NCBI GenBank assembly: GCA_021776335.1
Contig: JAJFGB010000006.1
Span: 1 to 64,000 of the forward strand
DNA: 64,000 bases
Reading direction: 5' to 3'
From: Hyphococcus sp.
GTDB taxonomy: Bacteria; Pseudomonadota; Alphaproteobacteria; Caulobacterales; Parvularculaceae
The notes beneath the pieces are model-generated. The model was not told where the DNA came from, did not search any database, and worked only from the letters and a program-made list of their open reading frames with translations. This document shows positions 34,782 through 42,834 of the stretch, piece by piece (position 1 is the stretch's first letter; each line of letters starts with the position of its first letter). Made by a program: the position numbers and the translations under genes.

Positions 34782-35209
34782 AAAAACTGCATATCCACGT
34801 CAAAACCAAGGACCTCACTCAGTCGGTGGCATTTTACAGCGCCATGTTAGGGCAGGAACCCACCAGACTGGAGGCGGATTACGCAAAATGGCTGCTTGAC
34901 GATCCCGCCGCCAATATTTCCATTTCAACCCATGGCGGTACGCCCGGTGTCGATCATGTGGGCATATCCGTCGATAGCCAAGACGCATTGGAAGAGATCG
35001 CCGGACGGCTGCGCGACGCTGGTTCCTCGCTAATGCAAGAAGAAGCGACCACATGCTGCTACGCTCAAAGCAACAAATATTGGGTGCGCGACCCACAGGA
35101 AGCGAGCTGGGAACTGTTCCAGACTTTTGGCGACAGCGAAGCCTACGGGGCCGAGCCCGAGCGGCCAGTCGCGCAGCCTGTAAAACCCTCTGCAACTGCC
35201 TGCTGCTGA
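34778..35209 (+). CDS. arsI: ArsI-type C-As lyase (VOC fold dioxygenase)
   Basis: 143 residues. The VOC fold carries an Fe(II) facial triad: a His in KLHIHV (5 or 7), His60 in VDHVGI and Glu112 in WELFQ. The vicinal Cys93-Cys94 in ATTCCYAQSNKYW match the trivalent organoarsenical site of ArsI, and a C-terminal ACC pair is also typical. ArsI cleaves the C-As bond of methylarsenite, releasing As(III). CadI-type annotations belong to the same family. Co-occurrence with arsR and a channel gene supports arsenic. Confidence 0.85.
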   Translation: MKKLHIHVKTKDLTQSVAFYSAMLGQEPTRLEADYAKWLLDDPAANISISTHGGTPGVDHVGISVDSQDALEEIAGRLRDAGSSLMQEEATTCCYAQSNKYWVRDPQEASWELFQTFGDSEAYGAEPERPVAQPVKPSATACC

Positions 35210-35285
35210 ACACCGCTCCGCGATTCCTATTGCCACGCCCCCTACGCCTTCATGAGGTGTGGCAATTTTCTACAGAAATCCGCCA

Positions 35286-36008
35286 ATGAGATTTGCGTTT
35301 TCACAAAGACTTGTCGCCGAGTTCGCGGGCGCGGCCTTGTTGCTCGCTATTGTCGTGGGATCCGGGATTATGGGCGACAGCCTTGCCGGTGGCAATGATG
35401 CGATCGCTCTGCTTGCGAACACAATCGCAACCGGCGCTGGGCTCACCGTTCTCATTATGGTTTTCGGTCCGGTTTCCGGCGCTCATTTCAACCCGGCGGT
35501 AACATTCGCATTTCTGTTGCGAAAAGAAATCACCGCCAGTCTCGCCGCCGCCTATATGGCAAGCCAAATACTCGGTGCGATTGCCGGCGTTTTTCTTGCC
35601 CATGCCATGTTTGATTTGGAGCTGCTCCAGCTAAGCGCAAAAGCGCGTTTCGGCGTCGGCCAATTTATCGGCGAAGCAATTGCGACATTCGGGCTTGTGC
35701 TGACGATCCTTGGGTGTCTTCGGTTTCGCCCCGAACGCATTCCCATCGCTGTTGGGCTCTTCATCACCGCTGGCTATTGGTTCACCTCATCAACATCATT
35801 CGCCAATCCGGCGGTGACGATCGCCCGGACCCTCACAGACACTTTTTCCGGCATTCACTTTGGCGATGCGCCCGCATTCCTGCTTGCGGAGATATCCGCC
35901 GCCGCACTGGCCGTCTGGCTTGCCGCCTGGCTTTTTACCCCTCGTGACGCCGACGACGCAGCACGTTATAGGCCTAACGATGATGAAGGGGCCGCGTCCG
36001 CGGTATAA
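35286..36008 (+). CDS. aqpS: AqpS-type aquaglyceroporin of the ars operon
   Basis: 240 residues from the ATG at 35286; a GTG at 35259 is possible. Six membrane helices surround two NPA motifs, HFNPAVTF and SFANPAVTIAR. In Sinorhizobium meliloti AqpS takes the place of ArsB and lets As(III) leave the cell down its gradient. It lies 76 nt after arsI on the same strand. The next gene overlaps its end by 29 nt. No arsB or acr3 is visible in the window. Confidence 0.85.
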   Translation: MRFAFSQRLVAEFAGAALLLAIVVGSGIMGDSLAGGNDAIALLANTIATGAGLTVLIMVFGPVSGAHFNPAVTFAFLLRKEITASLAAAYMASQILGAIAGVFLAHAMFDLELLQLSAKARFGVGQFIGEAIATFGLVLTILGCLRFRPERIPIAVGLFITAGYWFTSSTSFANPAVTIARTLTDTFSGIHFGDAPAFLLAEISAAALAVWLAAWLFTPRDADDAARYRPNDDEGAASAV

Positions 36009-37119
36009 TGCGCTTGTTGACGCTGGCGCGCTGGAGGTCGATCCGGCTCAGGATATGGCTGTTGATCGGCTTCAAGCGCTTCATAACGCCCTGAAGGGCT
36101 ATCAACCCGGCAGAAACGGTTTGCTCGGCGGAAAGAAGCCGGCGCCAAAGGGGCTCTATCTTTGGGGCGGCGTCGGGCGCGGCAAAACCCTGTTGATGGA
36201 TATTTTTTTCAACAATACGCAGCACACGAGAAAGCGCCGCGTTCATTTTCACGAATTCATGCAGGACATCCATGAACGCATCGCTGCATGGCGCGCTGCT
36301 GACGACAAGATTAAACGCCGCCATCGCGGCCTTTCCCGCAAAGCGCCAGACGATCCTATGCCGCCGGTCGCTCATGATATTGCGCGTGAAGCCGTCCTTT
36401 TATGTTTTGACGAATTCCAGGTCAGCGACATTGCCGACGCCATGATCCTTGGCCGGTTATTTGACGCACTCTTTCACAAAGGCGTTGTCGTTGTCGCAAC
36501 ATCCAATCGGGAGCCGGACGCACTTTATTCAGATGGCCTCAATCGGCAGTTATTTTTGCCATTTATCGCCCAATTAAAGGAGCGACTTGGCGTTCTCGAA
36601 CTGCAGGCAGCGAGAGACTACCGCCTGGCGAAACTTGAACAGGCGCCAGTCTATTATCAACCATTGGGACCGACCGCGGACGCCGCCATGGACGCTGCCT
36701 GGGCGAATATGATCTGCGGCGCCCATGAGCGACAAGAACAGATAACCGTTCAAGGCAGGCAGCTGATCGCGCCGCGGACAGCGCGCGGGGCGGCGCGATT
36801 TGATTTCGACGCGCTTTGTGGAACCCCTCTCGGCGCTTCAGATTATCTCGCCCTGGCACGCCGCTATGGCGCGCTATTTGTGGACCATATACCGATCATG
36901 GGTGTGGATATGCGCAATGAGGCGAAGCGTTTCGTCGCGCTCATTGACACCATTTATGACACGCGCACCAAGCTTGTGTGTTCGGCTGATGGCGAGCCCA
37001 ATGCCCTCTATCAGGCAGGCGACGGTGCTTTTGAATTCGAACGTACGTCATCAAGATTGATGGAAATGCGCAGCGCCGACTACCTCGCATCAGCGCATAA
37101 GAGCGCCGATTCGTCGTAA
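35980..37119 (+). CDS. zapE: ZapE/AFG1 family cell-division ATPase
   Basis: 379 residues from the ATG at 35980 (a second ATG follows). The Walker A motif GGVGRGKTLLMD lies near 70 and the Walker B motif LLCFDEFQVSDIADAM near 145. ZapE tends to destabilise FtsZ rings under low oxygen or stress in bacteria. It overlaps the aqpS stop by 29 nt, which is unusual, and the arsenic operon may read through into it. The tail ends HKSADSS. Confidence 0.9.
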   Translation: MMKGPRPRYNALVDAGALEVDPAQDMAVDRLQALHNALKGYQPGRNGLLGGKKPAPKGLYLWGGVGRGKTLLMDIFFNNTQHTRKRRVHFHEFMQDIHERIAAWRAADDKIKRRHRGLSRKAPDDPMPPVAHDIAREAVLLCFDEFQVSDIADAMILGRLFDALFHKGVVVVATSNREPDALYSDGLNRQLFLPFIAQLKERLGVLELQAARDYRLAKLEQAPVYYQPLGPTADAAMDAAWANMICGAHERQEQITVQGRQLIAPRTARGAARFDFDALCGTPLGASDYLALARRYGALFVDHIPIMGVDMRNEAKRFVALIDTIYDTRTKLVCSADGEPNALYQAGDGAFEFERTSSRLMEMRSADYLASAHKSADSS

Positions 37120-37201
37120 ACGCCTCTTGCCGGGGTTGAGAAGGTTTTAATCTGCATAGCGGCAGGCTAAACTCAGATGGTTGATTTGTCTGGAGCTGGT
37201 T

Positions 37202-38473
37202 ATGGAAAAAATCAAAACACTTGCCGCGATCACAATCGGGGCGCTTGTGTTATCCGCTGCTTACGCCATGTCGATCGGTGACCGAAGCGCGGACTTTTCA
37301 GTTGATTCAGACACGGGCCGCTCAACGCGTCATGTCGTCCACGGTGATCGTGGCGAGTTTATATTAAAAGAAGACGACATTAAAGTTGAGGCGAGCTGGC
37401 GCGGCGAGTTTGAGCTCGACCCGCTTGGGACAGATATTGAACGTCTTGGCCGCAAATTCGAGATCACTCATACGGCTGACGGGGTTTCCAAACGCGCCCT
37501 CTTTGAACGGTCTCGCGGCGACATCAAACGCAGTTATTTTGTCGACGATGCAGAGCAGGCAGACGGTCCCGAAACCGACGCCGCCATCACTGAATTGCTG
37601 GTCGTGTTTTTACGCGCCAGCGGGATGAAGGCAGAGGAACGGGTCACTGCTTTTTTGAAACAGGGCGGCGCTGACGCCGTTCTTCAAGAAATGACGCATC
37701 TCGACAGCGACCATTCCTTGCGTCGTTACACAGAGGCGCTGACAGAACAGGCTGATTTGTCCGGGGAGCAACTCACCACACTTGTTGCACTGCTGAAAAA
37801 TGTCGAAAGTGACCATGATTTGCGCCGCGCGCTCGGATCAATCATGGATCACGAAGATATTTCCGCAGAACTGACACCGGTTCTGATCGATGCCGCCGGA
37901 GGCATAGAAAGCGATCACGATTTACGAAAGCTGATGGAGGCTTTTGCCGAGCGATCATTGAATGGTGAAGCGATGGATCTGGCGCTTGGCCTTTTTGAGC
38001 GCATCGAGAGCGATTATGATTTGAGGATCGCTGCGGTCGCGCTTCTCGAAAACAGCTCACTCGACAACAAAGGCGCCACCCGGCTTTTGCTGGCTGCCGC
38101 TGATCAAGTTGAGGGCGATCATGATATGCGTTTGATCCTGGACGAAAGCGCAGAGCTATATTCAAAGGATCCTGAATTGACCGCGGCATGGCTCAAAGCC
38201 TACGGCGCGCTTGAATCAGATCACGATCAGCGTCTCATCATTGAAGAAGTTGCAGATGAAGGCGATCACCCTGTCGCTGCATGGAAAAGCTTGATCGAGG
38301 CGACGAGTGCAATTGAAGGCGATCACGAGCAACGACTTGCGTTGGAAGCCATCGCCGAAGAGATGGGTGATGATCCTGCGCTGATCGAAGCTTATCGCGA
38401 GGCGGCGGCCGATATCAGTTCCGATAGCGATCGCAAACGCGCGCTCGAAGCGATTGTCGACACTGAGGATTAG
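37202..38473 (+). CDS. Exported protein with eight 34-residue DHDxR repeats
   Basis: 423 residues from the ATG at 37202; a start 7 codons earlier is possible. A signal anchor lies at about 3-23. Residues about 1-165 form a non-repeated N-terminal domain. From about 167 to the end run eight repeats of about 34 residues, each opening with an ESDHDLR-type motif and continuing as two helices. The spacing, from DNA positions 37703 to 38417, is 99-105 nt each time. The all-helical repeat suggests a HEAT- or TPR-like solenoid in the periplasm. I do not know a family; the repeats are highly acidic. Confidence 0.75.
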   Translation: MEKIKTLAAITIGALVLSAAYAMSIGDRSADFSVDSDTGRSTRHVVHGDRGEFILKEDDIKVEASWRGEFELDPLGTDIERLGRKFEITHTADGVSKRALFERSRGDIKRSYFVDDAEQADGPETDAAITELLVVFLRASGMKAEERVTAFLKQGGADAVLQEMTHLDSDHSLRRYTEALTEQADLSGEQLTTLVALLKNVESDHDLRRALGSIMDHEDISAELTPVLIDAAGGIESDHDLRKLMEAFAERSLNGEAMDLALGLFERIESDYDLRIAAVALLENSSLDNKGATRLLLAAADQVEGDHDMRLILDESAELYSKDPELTAAWLKAYGALESDHDQRLIIEEVADEGDHPVAAWKSLIEATSAIEGDHEQRLALEAIAEEMGDDPALIEAYREAAADISSDSDRKRALEAIVDTED

Positions 38474-38531
38474 AACGTGATCAACAAAACCTGCGCAGCT
38501 TTAATGCGCGGCTTTTGCCGGTCCGGCGCGT

Positions 38532-38697
38532 CTAGCGCATTTCCGAAAAAATGTATTGCGGTTTTCCGATAAGAAATGCGCATAGATATGAATCTAGGGC
38601 ATTTCCCGCGCGCGAAGACGCGCTAGCCAATATCTTGTGACCGCATTCGCGGTCGGGAACGAAAAACCGGGAACCACTTTATCTCGGAAACGCCTTG
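38532..38697 (-). repeat. Enlarged, reversed copy of the CTAG-bounded element (copy C)
   Basis: Read on the minus strand it matches copies A and B: GGCGTTTCCGAGATAAAGTGG at one end and GAAATGCGCTAG at the other. About 50 bp with further CGCG-rich short palindromes are inserted between the two palindromes. Its right end forms the last codons and stop of the converging symporter gene (…AFPR, TAA at 38681-38679). It lies in inverse orientation to copy B, 4 kb away. Confidence 0.75.
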
Positions 38698-40442
38698 GGC
38701 ATCCGAATATTGTCAACCAAATTGCGGACACTCAGCGGCGTCGCCTTGGTGAAGCGCGCAACGCCAATCGCAGCTGCGAAGTTCACCACCATACCAACCG
38801 CACCGATCCCCTCCGGTGATATGCCGAACAGCCAAAAATCAGCGCTGTTGACCGCGCCGAACCAAGGCGATTTGAAATAGACAATATAGCCCAGGGTAAA
38901 GACCAGCCCGGAAACCATTCCGGCAATTGCCCCTTCGCGATTCATGTCTTTAAAAAATATACCCATCAGGATCGCCGGGAACAGCGAGCTCGCCGCAAGG
39001 CCGAATGCCAGCGCAACGACCTGCGCCACAAAGCCTGGCGGGTTAACGCCTAGATAGCCGGCGACAACAATTGCGGCTGCGGCTGAAACCCGCGCCGCCA
39101 TTAATTCGCCTCGCTCTGTGATCTTTGGCCGGAATGTCTTTTTCAACAGATCATGACTGATCGACGCGGATATCACGAGCAGCAACCCCGCCGCCGTTGA
39201 AAGCGCCGCTGCAACACCGCCGGCAGCGACAAGGGCAACGACCCAACCAGGTAGATTTGCGATTTCCGGATTCGCCAGCACCATGATGTCACGGTCTACT
39301 ATGATTTCATTTTCGTTCGTCGTCGGCGCGTTGGAGACAAGGCGCTCGCCATGAAGACCCGTATCACCGGTATAGGCTGCACGCCCCTCAAACGGCGCAC
39401 CTGCTGCATATTGGATGACACCGTCTTGATTTTTGTCGACCCAGGTGATCAAGCCGATCTCCTCCCATGTCTTCACCCACGCCGGCGCAGCCGCATAAGA
39501 TTTCTCATTGACGCTGTCGATAAAATTCAATCGCGCAAAGGCCCCGACCGCCGGCGCCGTTGTATAAAGAAGCGCAATAAAGACCAGCGCATAGCCTGCC
39601 GATTTTCGCGCGTCGGAAACACGCGGCACAGTAAAGAAACGAACGATAACATGGGGCAGGCCAGCGGTGCCAACCATCAACGCCAGCGTAATCGCAAAAA
39701 TGTCTATTTTTGTTTTTTTCGCCTCGGTAAAGGCCGAAAAACCGAGATCAACAAGGGTTGCATCAAGCTTCGCCAGCACACTGATGCCAGACCCGTCAGC
39801 GACCGCAGCGCCAAGCCCAAGCTGCGGGACAGGGTTACCTGTGATCAGGATAGAGATGAATACCGCAGGCACCAGATAAGCAAAGATCAACACGCAATAT
39901 TGCGCTACTTGCGTATAGGTAATCCCTTTCATACCACCCAATACGGCATAGAAAAAAACGATTCCCATGCCGATGACCACGCCCCATTCGATGGGAAGCT
40001 CAAGGAAGCGCGAAAACACAACGCCAACGCCGCGCATCTGCCCAGCGATATAGGTGAATGAGATAACAATCAGGCAGACAACAGCGACAATGCGGGCGAG
40101 TTTTGAATAATACCGCTCACCGATGAAATCCGGCACCGTGAATTGGCCAAATTTGCGCAGATAAGGCGCCAATAACAACGCCAACAGCACATAGCCGCCG
40201 GTCCAGCCCATTAGATAAACCGAGGCGTCATAACCGGCAAAGGCGATAATGCCGGCCATGGAAATGAACGAAGCGGCGCTCATCCAGTCCGCCGCCGTTG
40301 CCATGCCATTAGCAACAGGATGAACATGACCACCCGCCACATAAAACTCGCTGGTCGAACCTGCGCGGGACCAGATCGCAATACCGATATAAAGCGCGAA
40401 TGAAAGCCCGACAAAAATATAGGTGAGGGTTTGCGTGTCCAT
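38679..40442 (-). CDS. Sodium:solute symporter large subunit (VC_2705/ActP type)
   Basis: 587 residues, about 13 helices. The SSS family is shown by [19 protein letters not shown] and [30 protein letters not shown] segments (quoted only in part), and the long loop [10 protein letters not shown] is typical of the VC_2705 subfamily that pairs with DUF4212. It probably imports acetate or a similar small carboxylate with sodium. The final AFPR and stop are supplied by repeat element C. It follows the small-subunit gene by 15 nt. Confidence 0.9.
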   Translation of the reverse strand: MDTQTLTYIFVGLSFALYIGIAIWSRAGSTSEFYVAGGHVHPVANGMATAADWMSAASFISMAGIIAFAGYDASVYLMGWTGGYVLLALLLAPYLRKFGQFTVPDFIGERYYSKLARIVAVVCLIVISFTYIAGQMRGVGVVFSRFLELPIEWGVVIGMGIVFFYAVLGGMKGITYTQVAQYCVLIFAYLVPAVFISILITGNPVPQLGLGAAVADGSGISVLAKLDATLVDLGFSAFTEAKKTKIDIFAITLALMVGTAGLPHVIVRFFTVPRVSDARKSAGYALVFIALLYTTAPAVGAFARLNFIDSVNEKSYAAAPAWVKTWEEIGLITWVDKNQDGVIQYAAGAPFEGRAAYTGDTGLHGERLVSNAPTTNENEIIVDRDIMVLANPEIANLPGWVVALVAAGGVAAALSTAAGLLLVISASISHDLLKKTFRPKITERGELMAARVSAAAAIVVAGYLGVNPPGFVAQVVALAFGLAASSLFPAILMGIFFKDMNREGAIAGMVSGLVFTLGYIVYFKSPWFGAVNSADFWLFGISPEGIGAVGMVVNFAAAIGVARFTKATPLSVRNLVDNIRMPKAFPR

Positions 40443-40457
40443 GATTTTTACCTTCGC

Positions 40458-40739
40458 CTATTCTTCGCTGACGCCGAAACGTTTTTCGATCACGCGCATG
40501 CGTGCCGCATAGACAAATATCAAAGCAACAAAGACGAAAATCGACCCCTGCTGAGCAAACCAGAAGCCAAGCTTAAAACCGCCAAGCTGTATGTTGTTCA
40601 ACGCCTCCACAAAAAGAATGCCTGCGCCGAAGGACACAGCAAACCAGATAGTGAGGAGACCACATACAAGCTTGACATTTTCGCGCCAGTAGACCGCCGC
40701 CGTTTCGTCGCCAGGTTTTGTTTTATGTTCATTGCTCAT
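40458..40739 (-). CDS. DUF4212 small subunit of the sodium:solute symporter
   Basis: 93 residues from the ATG at 40739. Two membrane helices are visible, with YWRENVKLVCGLLTIWFAVSF-like N-terminal sequence (only a part quoted) and IFVFVALIFVYAARMRVIE at the end. This small subunit almost always precedes the large VC_2705-type symporter gene, as here. Confidence 0.88.
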   Translation of the reverse strand: MSNEHKTKPGDETAAVYWRENVKLVCGLLTIWFAVSFGAGILFVEALNNIQLGGFKLGFWFAQQGSIFVFVALIFVYAARMRVIEKRFGVSEE

Positions 40740-40755
40740 CGTGAATTGCCCATAG

Positions 40756-40797
40756 TTGCCGGTATTTCCGTTCAACCTAACTGCGTTTGCCGGTATT
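40756..40797. promoter_or_regulatory. 11-bp direct repeat in the DUF4212/MFS divergent promoter
   Basis: TTGCCGGTATT occurs at 40756-40766 and again at 40787-40797, 31 bp start to start (three helical turns). The pair lies inside the 111-bp gap between the symporter operon and the MFS gene. Such spacing suggests a regulator binding side by side on one face, controlling one or both genes. Confidence 0.4.
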
Positions 40798-40850
40798 GTG
40801 CATCCCCCACACCCATTGCCATTAAGAACCTCACGGCTTAATCCGGCCCA

Positions 40851-42107
40851 ATGGCCACTCCAGATCAGCAGCAACCCCAAGGCGCATTCGTCATGCCGCG
40901 CATTCCATTCGCGGAACTGGTTGCTATTGCCGCTGCGCTGATGGCGCTCAATGCACTGGCGATCGATATGATGCTGCCGGCGCTTGGCCAGATCGGCGAC
41001 GAACTCGGCGCCGCACGCGACAATGACCGCCAGTTGATCATTGTTGTCTATGTGCTCGGCAATGGCGTTGCGCAGCTTTTCTTTGGTCCGATTATCGATC
41101 GGTTTGGGCGCAAGCGCGTTTTGATGTGGGCGCTTGGCGGATATATTGTCGGCTCGGCGCTGAGCGTCGTCGCCTCTTCCTTTACATTACTTCTCGCGGC
41201 GCGCGCTTTTCAGGGTGTAACGACCGCCGCCACCCGCGTCGCAGCAATCGCGATTGTGCGCGACCAATGCTCGGGGCGGAAAATGGCTGAGGTCATGTCA
41301 CTCGCGATCACTATATTTATGGCGGCGCCAATTCTCGCTCCGGGCTTTGGCCAATTGGTGTTGTTCATCGCTCCCTGGCGGGGGATTTTTCTCGTGCTGT
41401 TGCTTTATGCTCTTATCCTGACCGTGTGGCTGGGGTGGCGCCTGCCGGAAACATTATCGCCAACGAACCGCAAACCGTTGCGCGCGGGCCCTATCGCATC
41501 ATCTTATTTTGAATTCATCTGTAATCGGACGGCCATTGGTTACACAATGGCGTCAGCACTCTGTTTCGGCGCGCTCTTTGGCTATATCAGCGCGTCCGAG
41601 CAAATTTTCGTTGATACCTTTGATCTCGGGCAGGGATTCCCGCTTGCATTTGCTGCGGTTGCCGCGTCGCTGGGCGCTGCAACCCTGATCAATGCACGGC
41701 TTGTCTCTCGCTTCGGGATGCGGCGGCTGTCCCACAGCGCGATTTTGGTGTTCATCGGCGCCAATGTGATTCACCTGGCAATTGCAACGACCCTTGGTGA
41801 AACATTCATTCTCTTCATGGTGTTCATGAGCATATCGTTTTTTGCGCTGGGTCTGATCGGACCAAACGCCAGCGCCTTGGCGATGGAGCCCATGGGTCAT
41901 ATCGCCGGCTCGGCGGCGGCAGCCAATGGTTTTGCCGGGACCACAATTGCAGGTTTTCTCGGCGGCATTATCGGTCAGCTTTATGACGGCACCACAATGC
42001 CAATCATTATAGGCTTTACCTGCCTTGGGCTCGGCGCTTTTGCGATCATTCTATGGACAGAGAAAGGCCGACTGTTCGAGTCTCGCCAGCCGGAGGTCGC
42101 ACCGTGA
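40851..42107 (+). CDS. Bcr/CflA family drug-efflux MFS transporter
   Basis: 418 residues, twelve membrane helices. Helix 1 ends ALAIDMMLPALGQIGDEL, and the loop between helices 2 and 3 has GPIIDRFGRKRVL, both typical of Bcr/CflA multidrug exporters. Its stop codon overlaps the rimM GTG start (GTGA), so rimM and the following genes are probably transcribed with this pump, an odd partner for a ribosome-maturation operon. Confidence 0.9.
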   Translation: MATPDQQQPQGAFVMPRIPFAELVAIAAALMALNALAIDMMLPALGQIGDELGAARDNDRQLIIVVYVLGNGVAQLFFGPIIDRFGRKRVLMWALGGYIVGSALSVVASSFTLLLAARAFQGVTTAATRVAAIAIVRDQCSGRKMAEVMSLAITIFMAAPILAPGFGQLVLFIAPWRGIFLVLLLYALILTVWLGWRLPETLSPTNRKPLRAGPIASSYFEFICNRTAIGYTMASALCFGALFGYISASEQIFVDTFDLGQGFPLAFAAVAASLGAATLINARLVSRFGMRRLSHSAILVFIGANVIHLAIATTLGETFILFMVFMSISFFALGLIGPNASALAMEPMGHIAGSAAAANGFAGTTIAGFLGGIIGQLYDGTTMPIIIGFTCLGLGAFAIILWTEKGRLFESRQPEVAP

Positions 42108-42691
42108 TCGCCGACAGGAAGTCTCGAGCGTGCCTTGGCGCATTCGCCGGCGCTCATGGCGTTAAAGGCGAAGCAAAACTCAAAACCTTCACCGAGGCGC
42201 CAGAAAACATCGCCGCCTATGGACCTGTCGAAAGTGAAGATGGCGCACGATCATTTACCCTGACATTTGTGCGCGTACTCAAACCCGACCTCGCTCTCAT
42301 CAGTGCGCCAGAGATCAAATCTCGCGAGGATGCAGAGAGCTTGAAGGGCATTCGGCTTTATGTCGATCGCGAAAAGCTGCCGTCACCAGACGAAGATGAA
42401 TTTTATCTCGACGATCTCATCGGATTGCACGCCATCAATGAATCCGGCAACGCCATGGGCGTTGTCAGTGCAGTATATAATTTCGGCGCCGGAGACCTCA
42501 TCGAACTAAAAGATATTCCCGGAATTAATGGCGTGAGGCTTGTTGAGTTTACAAAAGAAAACGTGCCGATGGTCAATATGGAATGCGGTGAGATTACTGT
42601 GATGAAGACAGCCATTGAATTGGGTGACGGAGACCAGAACGGTGCTGCCAATGAAGCCTGTGACGACGCACGGGACGAGAAAGACACCTAG
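42104..42691 (+). CDS. rimM: 16S rRNA processing protein RimM
   Basis: 195 residues from the GTG at 42104, with GGAGG just upstream; an earlier in-frame ATG is inside the MFS gene. The RimM N domain has GAFAGAHGVKGEAKLKTFTE, and the PRC barrel follows with FYLDDLIGLHAIN. It assists 30S head assembly by binding S19. In most bacteria it follows rpsP; here rpsP is 20.8 kb away and an unrelated gene lies between rimM and trmD. Confidence 0.95.
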   Translation: MIADRKSRACLGAFAGAHGVKGEAKLKTFTEAPENIAAYGPVESEDGARSFTLTFVRVLKPDLALISAPEIKSREDAESLKGIRLYVDREKLPSPDEDEFYLDDLIGLHAINESGNAMGVVSAVYNFGAGDLIELKDIPGINGVRLVEFTKENVPMVNMECGEITVMKTAIELGDGDQNGAANEACDDARDEKDT

Positions 42692-42804
42692 GGCGTTTCC
42701 GGGATAAAGTGGCGCCGGTTTATTGTCTGGAAACGCCCCAGATTTACACTTATGCGCATTTCTTGTCGGAAAACCGATTCACACTTTTTCCGGAAATGCG
42801 CTAG
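42688..42804 (+). repeat. CTAG-bounded double-palindrome element (copy B)
   Basis: 117 bp, the best-preserved copy, with CTAG at both ends. The left CTAG includes the rimM stop codon TAG (42689-42691). Two tandem palindromes: GGGCGTTTCC pairs with GGAAACGCCC, and GCGCATTTC pairs with GGAAATGCGC. It separates rimM from the fusion gene that interrupts the operon. Confidence 0.88.
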
Positions 42805-42834
42805 ACAGCGAATCTTTTGCAAACATAGGCGCCA

